In this document: in pieces, positions 1 to 8,476 of the stretch
Position numbering within the stretch: the stretch's first letter is position 1
How the letters are laid out: each line of letters opens with the position of its first letter
NCBI GenBank assembly: GCA_964493265.1
Contig: CAZBLY010000002.1
Coordinates: 26,146-90,145, forward strand
DNA: 64,000 nt
Direction of reading: 5' to 3'
DNA from: DAOWHW01 sp964493265
GTDB lineage: Archaea; Nanobdellota; Nanobdellia; Pacearchaeales; UBA284
The notes under the pieces: model-generated
Database searches by the model: none
What the model was told of the DNA's origin: nothing
The model's input: the letters and a program-made list of their open reading frames with translations, nothing else
Translations under genes and position numbers: made by a program

Positions 1-102
1 GAGCCCCTTGAATTTGAAATCAACAATTTTGTTTTGGAAAAATCAATACTTACGCCAGAAGGCCCAATTTATGAAGATATTGCTACTTTTCCAAGTATTT
101 AG
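1..102 (+). CDS. C-terminal fragment of an unidentified protein
   Basis: An open frame enters at the left edge and ends at a TAG stop at 100-102, giving the last 33 residues of a protein (ending PEGPIYEDIATFPSI). It is too short to identify. Its last 20 bases overlap the end of the convergent nuclease gene on the other strand, so the two genes are tail to tail. That it is coding is inferred from the clean open frame running in from outside; a chance frame of this length is possible. Confidence 0.4.
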   Translation, partial: EPLEFEINNFVLEKSILTPEGPIYEDIATFPSI

Positions 103-718
103 TTTCAATAATTTTTTTCATAGCTTCTGCTTTCTTTTGATGAAGCTTAGTTTTAATTAGATCTTTTTCTTTTGCATTTATTGTTGCCTTAATTGTGCCA
201 AATTTTCTAAGAAGTTTTTTAGCTGTTGCGGGTCCAATTCCAGGAAAAGCTTCAAGAATAAATTGTTGTTGCTCTGCAAGATTATAAGATTTTCTTTTAG
301 CTATTAAACTTATTTCCTTAGGTTTCTTTTTTTGTCTTTTTTCAAGAAGAATAAGAAATTTTACAGTATCTTCATAATTTTTTGTTAAAATAATTGGGAC
401 CTTGAAATCTAACATTACAGATAACATCATTCCCCTGATTGCGTTTGGGTTTATCTTGCCAAATTCATAAAGAGGATGGTCATCAACACCTTCGATAATA
501 AGAAATTGTTGTGGATATTGTTTAAGTTCTTCAATTTGTCTTAGAAGTCTTTTATTAAGCATAGAATTTATAAAATCACTTATAGTTTTTCTTTCTATAG
601 CAATATTCCCTATAATATAATCTGCAACCTTAAGAAATTCTAATCTGATTTCCTGTCTTTGTTCTATTAATTCGGAAATAATCAAGCTATTTTTCTCTCT
701 TTTATCTATAATAATCAT
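83..718 (-). CDS. XPF/ERCC4-type nuclease (nuclease half of Hef)
   Basis: Structure-specific endonuclease that would cut branched or forked DNA during repair and fork restart. The N-terminus has the ERCC4 nuclease core: an IIIDKRE strand (D5, R7, E8) and the ERKxxxD signature (E42-R43-K44, D48). The C-terminus (about residues 152-175) holds a helix-hairpin-helix centred on FPGIGPATAKKLL, as in XPF/Hef dimers. At 211 aa it matches a stand-alone nuclease such as crenarchaeal XPF rather than the long fused Hef of most euryarchaea. The matching helicase lies just upstream on the same strand, in the same order as the domains of fused Hef. A TATA-like AAATTTATAA near 771-781 suggests its own promoter. 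Confidence 0.9.
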   Translation of the reverse strand: MIIIDKREKNSLIISELIEQRQEIRLEFLKVADYIIGNIAIERKTISDFINSMLNKRLLRQIEELKQYPQQFLIIEGVDDHPLYEFGKINPNAIRGMMLSVMLDFKVPIILTKNYEDTVKFLILLEKRQKKKPKEISLIAKRKSYNLAEQQQFILEAFPGIGPATAKKLLRKFGTIKATINAKEKDLIKTKLHQKKAEAMKKIIETKYLEK

Positions 719-895
719 TTTTCTCTTTTATTATTTATTTTCTTTTATATATTTTTAATTATAATCTTACTTATAAATTTAATAGTCTTTTTTATAATAT
801 AAAAATACCAGAAAAAGGTAGATATTTTATGAATATTAATACAATAGTGTAAGGGTTATTAAAATAAAATTAAGTTAAATTAGATTAAAATAAAA

Positions 896-2428
896 TCAAA
901 ATTCATTAATATTCTTTTGTTCTTTTTGTTTTATTTTGTTTTTGAAATCTTGTTTTAGAGTTTCAAGAGCTTCATACATTTTCTTTTCTTTATAGTGGGC
1001 TGCCCAATGATAACTTTCATCACGAGTCCCTTTTGTCATTAAAATAATTAATTTACCTGGTTTAAGTCTCGCTGTTCTTCCAGCTCTCTGTATTTTTCTT
1101 ATTGCGCTGGGAATTGGTTCATAAAAAACAACAAGATCAACTTCCGGAATATCAAGGCCTTCTTCTCCTATTGATGTTGAGACAAGAGCATTTATTTTTC
1201 CTTGTTTAAATTCTCTGAGAATAGCTTGTTGTTCTATTTGACTAAGACCAGCTGTTTTTCTTTTTGCTTGTCCAATAAAAATTTTTGATTTTATTTTTTG
1301 TGCTGTTAACATTTGAGATATTTTATTTACGCTATTTCTATATTGTGAAAAGATTATTGTTCTAAATTCTTTATTATTTTTTAATTCTTGTTGCATAATC
1401 TCTTTTAATTTTTCAAATTTTGGGTGTTCTATATTTTTATTATAAAGTTTAGTTAAAAGAAAATAAGCATTAACAAATTGTTTGGAATTTACAATTTGTT
1501 TAACAGCCTTACTTTTACCTTGTTTTTCTTGTTCAAATAAATCCAATACATAATTTTGGCTTGTTTCAATCCCTTGTGTTTCAAGAAGTCCTAGAAGGTG
1601 ATGGATTTTAATTGCTTGAGCACATACACTGACCCCTCTAAGAACATTAAAATGTCTATTTCCTGAACCTATCATCCCTTGAAGTTTTCTTTGTAATGCA
1701 ATCAGGTTTGTTTTTGTTGCTCTACCAAATAAAAGTTTTCTATTTTTTATCTCCTCTATTTTTTTTTGATAGATTTCTTGGAGTAAAGAGCGGATTTCTT
1801 GCATTTCTTTTGTAAGTTCTACTTTTACTATCTTTTTTTCAAGTTTTTGTAAGTAAGGTTTAACATCTTCGCTTTCCCTTGTTCTGACTTCAACAGCATC
1901 TATCCCAAGGTTCTTGCATATTTTCTTAATTATAGAAGCATCTTTTCCTGGGCTTGCTGTTAGACCAAGAAGTCTAGAATTTTTTGCTTGTTTAAGATAA
2001 TTTTTGGCAACATAAACATAAGAATAATTTTTTAAACATCTATGAGTCTCATCTTCAATAAGAAGCGAGACCTCTTTTAAATCAATTCTTTTATTTTTGA
2101 GATCATTTTCAATACATTGCGGAGTTGAAAAAATAATCTGAGCTTTTTCCCAGATTTCTTCCCGTTTTTTTGCATTGATTTTTCCAGTAAAAATATGGCT
2201 TTTATATTTTTTTGACATATGTTTATTAAAATAATCATAATGCTGCTCAACTAAAGGGCGTGTTGGAGCAAGAAAAAGGATTTTAGAATCTGGAAATTTT
2301 TCAATCCTATAAGAAGCAAGAAGCAATGCAATAAGGGTCTTTCCTAAACCCGTAGGAATTACAACTAAGGTATTATGTTTTCTGGCTGTTTCAAAAATAG
2401 CCTGTTGATATTCCCTTGGCCTTTCCAT
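896..2428 (-). CDS. Hef-type superfamily 2 DNA helicase
   Basis: ATP-dependent helicase of the Hef/FANCM family, which remodels stalled forks. Visible motifs are the REYQQ Q-like motif, Walker A PTGLGKT (residues 25-31), motif II DETH (126-129), motif III LTASPG, and the C-terminal RecA lobe with QRAGRTAR. The lysine-rich helical region between the lobes fits the Hef insertion domain. The protein ends at 510 aa without a nuclease; the ERCC4 nuclease is a separate gene 177 bases downstream. Start chosen at MERPREYQ, close to where Hef proteins begin. The divergence from the usual DEAH/DECH to DETH is noticeable but within the family range. Confidence 0.92.
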   Translation of the reverse strand: MERPREYQQAIFETARKHNTLVVIPTGLGKTLIALLLASYRIEKFPDSKILFLAPTRPLVEQHYDYFNKHMSKKYKSHIFTGKINAKKREEIWEKAQIIFSTPQCIENDLKNKRIDLKEVSLLIEDETHRCLKNYSYVYVAKNYLKQAKNSRLLGLTASPGKDASIIKKICKNLGIDAVEVRTRESEDVKPYLQKLEKKIVKVELTKEMQEIRSLLQEIYQKKIEEIKNRKLLFGRATKTNLIALQRKLQGMIGSGNRHFNVLRGVSVCAQAIKIHHLLGLLETQGIETSQNYVLDLFEQEKQGKSKAVKQIVNSKQFVNAYFLLTKLYNKNIEHPKFEKLKEIMQQELKNNKEFRTIIFSQYRNSVNKISQMLTAQKIKSKIFIGQAKRKTAGLSQIEQQAILREFKQGKINALVSTSIGEEGLDIPEVDLVVFYEPIPSAIRKIQRAGRTARLKPGKLIILMTKGTRDESYHWAAHYKEKKMYEALETLKQDFKNKIKQKEQKNINEF

Positions 2429-2450
2429 TATCTAAATAAGATTTGAAACT

Positions 2451-2876
2451 TTATAAAGAATTCTTTATTTTGGTAGCTAATTTTTTTATTTCCTGTTTAT
2501 TTTTATATTTAATTGGTGGGATATAAAATTTTCTGTCATCACCTTCAATTCTTGGAATTATATGAAAATGTACGTGATCTACTAATTGTCCTGCATCTTT
2601 TCCTGTATTGACAACAAGATTAAAAGCTTTATAACCTGTAATATCTAGAACAACTTTTGTTATTTTTTGTACTTTTTTAATTATTTTACAAAGCAAATCT
2701 TCTGGTAAATCAAGCATTGTTTTAAAATGTTTTTTTGTAATTATAAGGGTATGTCCAGGGGTTTCTGGGTGAATATCTAAAAAAGCAAGAAAATCTTCAT
2801 CTTCATAAATTTTGTGACAAGGTATTTCTCCCTTTACAATTTTACAGAATATGCAATCTGAATTTGAATTATTCAT
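2451..2876 (-). CDS. HIT family nucleotide-binding hydrolase (HinT-like)
   Basis: Small histidine-triad protein of the HinT/PKCI branch, which hydrolyses nucleoside phosphoramidates or related AMP conjugates. The triad HVHFH is at residues 101-105 followed by IIPR, as in the family. An N-terminal CxxC (C8, C11) fits the zinc site found in many HIT proteins. Length (141 aa) is normal. The gene starts 5 bases after the stop of a small upstream ORF and ends 22 bases before the helicase start, so all may be cotranscribed. The physiological substrate cannot be read from sequence. Confidence 0.93.
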   Translation of the reverse strand: MNNSNSDCIFCKIVKGEIPCHKIYEDEDFLAFLDIHPETPGHTLIITKKHFKTMLDLPEDLLCKIIKKVQKITKVVLDITGYKAFNLVVNTGKDAGQLVDHVHFHIIPRIEGDDRKFYIPPIKYKNKQEIKKLATKIKNSL

Positions 2877-2881
2877 TTTAT

Positions 2882-3040
2882 TTAGCCAATATAGCGGCTT
2901 ATACTTTGTTTATCTTCTTTTTCAAATTTTTCAATAGAATCAGTATCTAAATTTTCTATTTCTTGTTCTAATTCAAGAATTTCTCCAACTTCTTTAATTT
3001 TTTCAATTTTTGGTTTTGCTTTTTTTCTTTTCTTTACCAT
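2882..3040 (-). CDS. Small charged hypothetical protein (52 aa)
   Basis: A short open frame begins MVKKRKKAKPKIEKIKEV and ends SRYIG. It has a lysine/arginine-rich N-terminus followed by an acidic, probably helical stretch with many E and L residues. It sits between tRNA-Ala and the HIT gene on the same strand, with only 5 bases before the HIT start codon. I do not recognise a family. Coding is supported by compact placement and the contrast of basic and acidic segments, which is unlike a random AT-rich translation. Confidence 0.5.
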   Translation of the reverse strand: MVKKRKKAKPKIEKIKEVGEILELEQEIENLDTDSIEKFEKEDKQSISRYIG

Positions 3041-3088
3041 AACATCTATTTTAAAAATCTAAACTTTATAATTCTTTCTAAAAATGAA

Positions 3089-3160
3089 TGGACTCGCCGG
3101 GATTTGAACCCGGAACCTTTCCCCAGCCAAGGGAACATTCTGCCGTTGAACTACAAGCCC
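3089..3160 (-). tRNA. tRNA-Ala(GGC)
   Basis: A 72-nt cloverleaf. Acceptor GGGCTTG pairs with CGAGTCC and contains the G3-U70 wobble that identifies tRNA-Ala; discriminator A. Anticodon stem TTCCC/GGGAA encloses loop TTGGCTG, giving anticodon GGC. T arm CCGGG-TTCAAAT-CCCGG is perfect. CCA is not encoded and no intron is present. Position 37 is U, where most tRNAs have a purine. Confidence 0.95.
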
Positions 3161-3193
3161 TTGATTTTAGAAAAATTATCAGGTTTTTAATAT

Positions 3194-3718
3194 TTATGAT
3201 GTTATTTTTGATATGAATGCAGTTATTTCTCTAATTCCTTGATTTCCTAATATTACATAAGTTGTTAGAAAAATAAGAACAATAAAGAAAAGTTGTTCAG
3301 AAATTGTTCCTGTACTTATTTTCCATTTTATATGTAATTTTTTTGATTTCCAAAGCCATTTTATTCCTGAAACATTTAGTGAGTCAGCTGCAAGATGTAG
3401 AAAATATCCAAAAGGAAGTGCAAAACCAAAAATAATTGGTTGTTTTATAAAATAAACAACAACAAATGAAATAACAATAAAAATTAGTAAACCAAAAATG
3501 CTATGCCAAAAACCTCTGTGTTTGGAAAATGTGGCTATTCCTTTTCCAAAACCAAAAAGATATTTTCTATTAACATAACTTTTAGGGCTATCCATGTCTG
3601 GAAGAATTGCTCCAAAGCATAAAATAAATGTAAAGATCCATGAAAATTCAAGAGAAGAAATTTTAATTATTATAATATAAAAGAAAAGCGCAAAAAGTAT
3701 GTGGGTTCTAAACATCAT
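3194..3718 (-). CDS. YdjM-like membrane-bound metal-dependent hydrolase
   Basis: Predicted integral membrane protein with about four hydrophobic segments. It shows the conserved polar motifs of the YdjM/DUF457 family: an N-terminal TH, LPDMDSP after the second segment, HRGFWHS in the middle, and HLAADSL near the third. The histidines and aspartates at membrane edges are thought to bind metal. Length (174 aa) is typical. No substrate is established for the family. The gene lies between tRNA-Ala and ndk, all on the minus strand. Confidence 0.8.
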   Translation of the reverse strand: MMFRTHILFALFFYIIIIKISSLEFSWIFTFILCFGAILPDMDSPKSYVNRKYLFGFGKGIATFSKHRGFWHSIFGLLIFIVISFVVVYFIKQPIIFGFALPFGYFLHLAADSLNVSGIKWLWKSKKLHIKWKISTGTISEQLFFIVLIFLTTYVILGNQGIREITAFISKITS

Positions 3719-3742
3719 TTTTTATTTTTTTTAATTCTTTTT

Positions 3743-4222
3743 TTAAAAAACAAAATCTTCATGACTGGTTTTGTAAGTGTGCAATTCTTCTTTTTTGAAC
3801 CACAAGGTTATTTCTTTTTTAGCTGTTTCTTTGCTATCAGAAGCATGAATAAGGTTTGCTATTGCTTTTCCTTTTTTAACTGCCCATTCCCCGCTTAGAT
3901 GTGCAAAATCGCCTCTAATTGTTCCTGGAAGGGCTTTTCCAGGAATTGTATTACCAACTATTTTTCTTACAACCCCAATAGCACTAACTCCTTCTAAACA
4001 AATTGCTATAACTGGCCCGCTTGTTATGAATTCTTCTAAACATTTATAAAAATTTTTTCCAATATGGTCGCAATAATGTTTTTCTGCAAAAATTTTATCA
4101 AGCCAAACCATTTTCATGCCGATAATTTTTAGACCGGCTCTTTCAAATCTTTGTAAAATTTCTCCAGTAATCGCCCTTTTAATAGCATCTGGTTTTAATA
4201 ATATAAGAGTTCTTTCCATCAT
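3743..4222 (-). CDS. ndk: Nucleoside diphosphate kinase
   Basis: Transfers the gamma phosphate from ATP to other nucleoside diphosphates through a phosphohistidine. The start TLILLKPDAIKR, the GTIRGDF loop and NLIHASDS carrying the active-site histidine (about H126) are all present. Compared with bacterial Ndk there is an insertion between RGDF and NLIH (LSGEWAVKKGKA), as in several archaeal enzymes. Length is 159 aa; the start could be either of two adjacent ATG codons. It is followed by the YdjM-like gene and preceded by glyS on the same strand. Confidence 0.96.
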   Translation of the reverse strand: MMERTLILLKPDAIKRAITGEILQRFERAGLKIIGMKMVWLDKIFAEKHYCDHIGKNFYKCLEEFITSGPVIAICLEGVSAIGVVRKIVGNTIPGKALPGTIRGDFAHLSGEWAVKKGKAIANLIHASDSKETAKKEITLWFKKEELHTYKTSHEDFVF

Positions 4223-4266
4223 TTTATTTATTAGTTATTATTTATTGTTTATTATTTTTTTCTTTT

Positions 4267-5754
4267 TTATTTTAAATTTTTTAATTCAAGAAGGAGGGTT
4301 CCTATTTTAATTCTTTTTTGTTTCATGCTGCCCCTTTCTCTGATAGTTACTGTATCATCTTTAAGAGTTTGGCTATCAATTGTTATACAGTAAGGCGTTC
4401 CAATTTCATCTTGTCTTCTATAACGTCTTCCTATGGCTCCAGAACCATCATAGAAGCATAGAAAATCTTTTTTGAGTAAATTATAGACCTCTTTAGCTTT
4501 TTCTGGCATTTTTTCCTTATTTACTAAAGGAAATATTGCTATGTCTATTGGCGAGGTTGTTATTGGAAATGAAAAAAGAGTTCTTTCTTTTTCTTCTTTA
4601 AAGAAAATATCCATTAAAGCCCATATATTTCTATCAACCCCCAAACTAAGTTCAATTACGTGCGGAATAAATTTTTTATTGTTATAAAAAATATGAAGAT
4701 TTTCTTTACTATATTTTTCATGTCCGCTTAAATCATGGTCTGTTCTGTAATGAATTCCACCAATTTCTTTAAATCCCCCTAAAGTTTCAAGATTAATTTC
4801 CATATCCCAATGAATTTTATTATAGAATGCCTTTTCTTTTTCACTTAATTCTCTTAATCTAAACATATTTTTTGGAATTTTTAATAGATCGAGATAAAAT
4901 TTTTGCACAAGAACCATATTTTTAATATAAAGTTTTGGCAGCTTAAGTTTTTTGTTTGCATCGTTACAAGTAAATTCTTTTGCTGTTTTTTGGTTTTGTG
5001 ATAAAAGGATTAGTTTGTATTTGCTTATTTCTTTCCATTCTTCTTTAGATAATTTATTTATTTCATCAGGATCAAAAAAGATTTGAAGTTCAGCTTGATT
5101 AAATTCTCTCAATCTAAAAAAAAGCTGTCTTGGAGATATTTCATTTCTAAAGGCTTTTCCTATGATTGCTATTCCTAAAGGAAGTTTTTTTCTTGTTGCT
5201 TCAAATTCTCTCTTAAATGCTAGATAAGCAGCCTGGGCTGTTTCTGGTGTTAAGTATGCTGTATCTTTTATGCCAACAGCCCCAAGGGGAATAGAAAACA
5301 TCATATTAAACCATTTTGCTTGTCCAAGATGCCATGAATTGCATTTAGGGCATCTTAGCTTATTTTTTTCAATTAAATCAGACATTTCTTCTGGTGTAAG
5401 TTCTTCCCCCTTTATTTTTAAATTATCTTCAATAAATTGGTCTGCTTTAAATCTAAAATGACAGGTTTTACATTCAATGAGGGGATCATTAAAATGTTCG
5501 ATATGTCCAGAAGCAATAAAAACTTTTTCTGGCAAAATTATTGAAGATTCAATTTCATAATAGTTATTTTTTAAAAAATAGGAACGCCATAAATTTTCAA
5601 ATTTATTTTTCATGGTCTTGCCTAAATGGCCATAACTATAAAATCCTGCTGTTCCGCCATAAATTTCTGCTGTTGGCCAGAAAAAACCTCTCTTTAAAGC
5701 TATTGCAGTTATTTTGTCTAGTTTTTCTACTGTCAATTTTGCCTTTTTTGTCAT
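4267..5754 (-). CDS. glyS: Glycyl-tRNA synthetase (class II, single-chain alpha2 type)
   Basis: Charges tRNA-Gly with glycine. The N-terminus has the GlyRS signature RGFFWPTAEIYGG and YGHLG, motif 2 FRNEISPRQLFFRLREF, and a C-terminal anticodon-binding domain (from about residue 400, PIDIAIFPLV). A four-cysteine segment (CKTC and CPKC, roughly residues 95-140) probably binds zinc. At 495 aa it is somewhat shorter than many archaeal GlyRS, consistent with a trimmed genome. It begins with ATG 40 bases after the next minus-strand gene. Confidence 0.96.
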   Translation of the reverse strand: MTKKAKLTVEKLDKITAIALKRGFFWPTAEIYGGTAGFYSYGHLGKTMKNKFENLWRSYFLKNNYYEIESSIILPEKVFIASGHIEHFNDPLIECKTCHFRFKADQFIEDNLKIKGEELTPEEMSDLIEKNKLRCPKCNSWHLGQAKWFNMMFSIPLGAVGIKDTAYLTPETAQAAYLAFKREFEATRKKLPLGIAIIGKAFRNEISPRQLFFRLREFNQAELQIFFDPDEINKLSKEEWKEISKYKLILLSQNQKTAKEFTCNDANKKLKLPKLYIKNMVLVQKFYLDLLKIPKNMFRLRELSEKEKAFYNKIHWDMEINLETLGGFKEIGGIHYRTDHDLSGHEKYSKENLHIFYNNKKFIPHVIELSLGVDRNIWALMDIFFKEEKERTLFSFPITTSPIDIAIFPLVNKEKMPEKAKEVYNLLKKDFLCFYDGSGAIGRRYRRQDEIGTPYCITIDSQTLKDDTVTIRERGSMKQKRIKIGTLLLELKNLK

Positions 5755-5796
5755 GTTTATAATTATTAAAAGGTTTATTTAAACTTTTTTCATTTC

Positions 5797-6399
5797 TTAG
5801 TCTTCTTCTTCCTCTTCCCCGTCTTCTTTATCTTGTGTTTTTGGAATAAAAAATTGTAAAACCCAGAAAAAGAAAACAACAAAAATAAATAGAGCTAAGA
5901 TTGCTGGAAAAATTATTAAGTCAATAGAGATACTAGAATAGATAAGAATTATACTAATAAAGCCAAAATAGTTCATGATTAAGGCAGATGAAATGCCAAA
6001 AGCAAATCTTTTTGAAACAAGATGAAAAAAATTGAGAACTAGAAGAAAAATACTTTCAAGGACTATAATAAAAGCAATAAATGTTTTTTTAGCTGCTATT
6101 TCCATTATTTCTGGAGCGATTGTTGTAAATCCTACAAGTTGGTTTTTAGCAAAAAGAAAAGAGCAGAGATTCATACCCACAAAAAACAAAACTAATGAAT
6201 TACTTACAGCACTATTCCACCCTAACTCTTCTTCTTTATATCTGCTAAAATAGAATTCCATTAAGAAAAGCGCTGCTAATAAAGGGACAAGAATCCATAA
6301 CATTTCTCTATTGGCAGAAAGAAAAGGTTGTTTTAATATGCTAATTATTTTCTCAAAAATGAGATTTAGAGCTATAATAAATTCATTAAATCCAGCCAT
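5797..6399 (-). CDS. Hypothetical multi-pass membrane protein
   Basis: A 200-aa protein with about five hydrophobic helices and a strongly acidic C-terminal tail (GEEEEED). No catalytic motif is visible and I do not recognise a family. It lies between the PAP2 phosphatase gene and glyS on the same strand, 11 bases downstream of the PAP2 stop, so it is probably cotranscribed with PAP2. Its function could relate to lipid or envelope metabolism, but only by association. Confidence 0.7.
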   Translation of the reverse strand: MAGFNEFIIALNLIFEKIISILKQPFLSANREMLWILVPLLAALFLMEFYFSRYKEEELGWNSAVSNSLVLFFVGMNLCSFLFAKNQLVGFTTIAPEIMEIAAKKTFIAFIIVLESIFLLVLNFFHLVSKRFAFGISSALIMNYFGFISIILIYSSISIDLIIFPAILALFIFVVFFFWVLQFFIPKTQDKEDGEEEEED

Positions 6400-6410
6400 T
6401 TTTTATTTTT

Positions 6411-7073
6411 TTACCTCTTTTTTCTTTTTTTAGCTTTTTTTCTTTTACCTTTATTTTTACTTTTCTTCTTAGTTTGTTTGGTTTTTGAAGTTTTTAATTT
6501 TTTCCAACTCTTTTTTATTATAAAAGATATAAAATAGCCAAGAATTGCCCCGGATATTATGTCACTTAAATAATGCAAGCCAAACCAAAACCTGGTTAAG
6601 CCAAAAAGACACGCAAAAATAAACCATAAAATAGATATCCATTTAAAAATTTTATATTCTATATAAGGGAGTGCTGTAAAGGCTATTGAAGTATGGCCAG
6701 AAGGAAATGCAGAAAAAATAGAATTATTAAATATGCCAAAATTAAAATCAGAAGCCTCTGGAATTGGCCTTTGTCTTGAAGTTAAAATTTTAATAATAAA
6801 TATCATTATAAATGAAATAATAATGCTAAGAGAAAAAGGTTTGACTAAATTTTTTCTTCTTTTCCAGATTAATAGGATTATTGGAAGCGCTATAAGGACG
6901 GGATAAAAAATATAGGCCTTTTCAAAAAATAAAAAATATGAAAAAAAAGTATCAAACAGGGGGGCTCTTAATTTTTGGATTAAAAATGTTGCTTGATTAT
7001 CTATAAAAAAACTTGCTATTAATATAATAATCAATATGCTGAATATAAGCAGAACTTTTTTGTTTTTCTTCAT
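6411..7073 (-). CDS. PAP2-family membrane phosphatase
   Basis: Lipid phosphatase of the PAP2 superfamily. The three catalytic motifs are clear: K95 to R102-P103, P124-S125-G126-H127, and R161 to H167 with D171. Several membrane helices surround them. Likely substrates are polyprenyl diphosphates or phospholipid phosphates at the membrane; the exact one cannot be told. The last 35 residues are almost all lysine, threonine and arginine, a basic cytoplasmic tail like those on other proteins in this window. It is divergent from the archaeosortase-like gene, which also deals with envelope components. Confidence 0.88.
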   Translation of the reverse strand: MKKNKKVLLIFSILIIILIASFFIDNQATFLIQKLRAPLFDTFFSYFLFFEKAYIFYPVLIALPIILLIWKRRKNLVKPFSLSIIISFIMIFIIKILTSRQRPIPEASDFNFGIFNNSIFSAFPSGHTSIAFTALPYIEYKIFKWISILWFIFACLFGLTRFWFGLHYLSDIISGAILGYFISFIIKKSWKKLKTSKTKQTKKKSKNKGKRKKAKKRKKR

Positions 7074-7092
7074 ATTTTGTTTTAGCTAAAGA

Positions 7093-7104
7093 TATTTAAA
7101 TAAT
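7093..7104 (+). promoter_or_regulatory. TATA-like box of the archaeosortase-like gene
   Basis: ATTTAAATAA lies about 25-30 bases before the ATG at 7129, the spacing expected for a leaderless archaeal transcript. It supports the ATG rather than the upstream TTG as the start. Confidence 0.45.
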
Positions 7105-7128
7105 TTTGTTCTTTTGTTATTATCTAAA

Positions 7129-7668
7129 ATGGAAAAAGGGGTCAAGGAAATTCTGTTTAGGTATTTTATTGGAATGATTATAGCTGTTATTAGTCTATTT
7201 CTACCTTTTTTTTATTTCATTTTTCGGCCCCTAACCATTTGGCCAACAGTTTGGATTTTGAAAATTTTTTATAATGTAATTTTTTATAATCTGGCCAATA
7301 TAAGTGTTCAAGGAATTTCTATTGAATTTATAGATGCTTGTATTGCTGGAAGTGCTTATTTTCTTTTGTTTATTTTGAATATATTAACTTTTGGAATAAC
7401 TTTTAAAAAAAGAGTTTTTATTTTTATTTTTGATGCAGCTCTTCTTTTATTTATGAATATTTTTCGTTTAGTTGTTCTTATTGCCATTCTTGTTAATTAC
7501 CCATCAATTTTTGACATATCCCATAATATTTTTTGGTATGGGATTAGTACAATTTATGTTATATTAATCTGGGTTGTTAGTGTGTTTGTTTTTAAAATAA
7601 GGGCAATTCCTTTTATTTCTGATATAAAGTTTATTTTAAGTAAATCTAAAAGAATTCAGAAAAATTAA
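7129..7668 (+). CDS. Exosortase/archaeosortase-family transpeptidase
   Basis: Multi-pass membrane protein (179 aa) with the catalytic triad layout of exosortases/archaeosortases: C71 in DACIAGS, R113 in NIFRLV, and H132 in DISHNIFWYG, each beside a transmembrane helix. These enzymes cleave C-terminal sorting signals and attach proteins to lipid or glycan anchors. I chose ATG at 7129 over the in-frame TTG at 7114 because a TATA-like box lies about 27 bases before the ATG. The subfamily cannot be assigned. No protein in the window has an obvious matching motif-helix-basic tail, although the 39739-40641 product ends in a helix and a basic tail. Confidence 0.75.
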   Translation: MEKGVKEILFRYFIGMIIAVISLFLPFFYFIFRPLTIWPTVWILKIFYNVIFYNLANISVQGISIEFIDACIAGSAYFLLFILNILTFGITFKKRVFIFIFDAALLLFMNIFRLVVLIAILVNYPSIFDISHNIFWYGISTIYVILIWVVSVFVFKIRAIPFISDIKFILSKSKRIQKN

Positions 7669-7701
7669 ATAGAAAAATTTAACAAAAAATAAAATCAAAA
7701 A

Positions 7702-8184
7702 TTAGATTAAAAACTTAAATGCATTTATTATTCCTGTTGCTATCAAAGTCACAATAATTCCCGCGATAATTACTCCTAAAGCGATGGCTAAAAAACTTTT
7801 TCTTTTATTTAGATTTAAAAGCCAAGCTATTAAAGCGCCTGTCCATGCCCCTGTCACGGGAAGAGGAACAGCCACAAATAGAGTAAGGGCTATTATCCCA
7901 AAAGTCTGATAATTTTTTTCTACTTTTTCTTTCCTTTTTCTTAATTTTTTTAAAAAAATATTGAATGTCTTTTTATAAGGATTAAATTTTAAGAAAAAAT
8001 CGTGAATATAATTAAGAAATAAAAAAACAATTGGAATTACTATTATGTTTGCTAAAGTGCAAGCTATTAAAGCAATTACTGGATTGATATTTTGGGCAAT
8101 TGTAAAGGGTATACCGCCACGAAGCTCAACTATAGGCAAAGCACTTAGCAGTATTCCCACCAACAGAGCTGATAGGAAATTCAT
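7702..8184 (-). CDS. Small multidrug export family membrane protein (COG2426-like)
   Basis: About 160-aa integral membrane protein with the family pattern: an N-terminal helix ending in LPIVELRGGIPF, a central basic loop (KKLRKRKEKVEKN), then VPLPVTGAWTGAL and a last glycine-rich helix. The family is named for putative small-molecule export but is closer in pattern to SNARE-associated/DedA-like proteins; transport is unproven. I place the start at the ATG at 8184 (MNFLSALL), 4 bases after the rpl12 stop; the longer start at 8208 would overlap rpl12. Confidence 0.75.
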   Translation of the reverse strand: MNFLSALLVGILLSALPIVELRGGIPFTIAQNINPVIALIACTLANIIVIPIVFLFLNYIHDFFLKFNPYKKTFNIFLKKLRKRKEKVEKNYQTFGIIALTLFVAVPLPVTGAWTGALIAWLLNLNKRKSFLAIALGVIIAGIIVTLIATGIINAFKFLI

Positions 8185-8188
8185 TCTT

Positions 8189-8473
8189 TTATCCAAATAG
8201 TGCGGCAAGACCTTCTGCAGCTTCTTCTCTCTTTTCTTCAGTCTTTTTTTCTTCCTTCTTTTCTCCTTCTGCTGCTTTGGCTGGTGTTGCTGGCATTGCT
8301 GCGGCTTCTTTTAGGGCTTTTTCTATATCAACACCCTTAAAACTAGCGACCACTGTTTTTAATTTTGATTCGTCTGTCTGGCTGCCTGCTGCTTCAATTA
8401 CTTTTTTTAGGTTTTCTTCAGTTATTTCCTTGCCTAATTTATGTAATAATAAAGCCGCATATACATATTCCAT
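8189..8473 (-). CDS. rpl12: Ribosomal protein P1 (L12 stalk protein)
   Basis: Acidic ribosomal stalk protein that recruits translation GTPases. The N-terminus MEYVYAALLLHKLGKEI is the classic archaeal P1 dimerisation helix and the C-terminus ends in an alanine/lysine/glutamate hinge plus AEGLAALFG, the archaeal tail that contacts factors. I use the ATG at 8473, matching other P1 proteins, not the in-frame TTG at 8485. It is the last ribosomal gene of the L1-P0-P1 operon. Confidence 0.96.
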   Translation of the reverse strand: MEYVYAALLLHKLGKEITEENLKKVIEAAGSQTDESKLKTVVASFKGVDIEKALKEAAAMPATPAKAAEGEKKEEKKTEEKREEAAEGLAALFG

Positions 8474-8476
8474 TTT

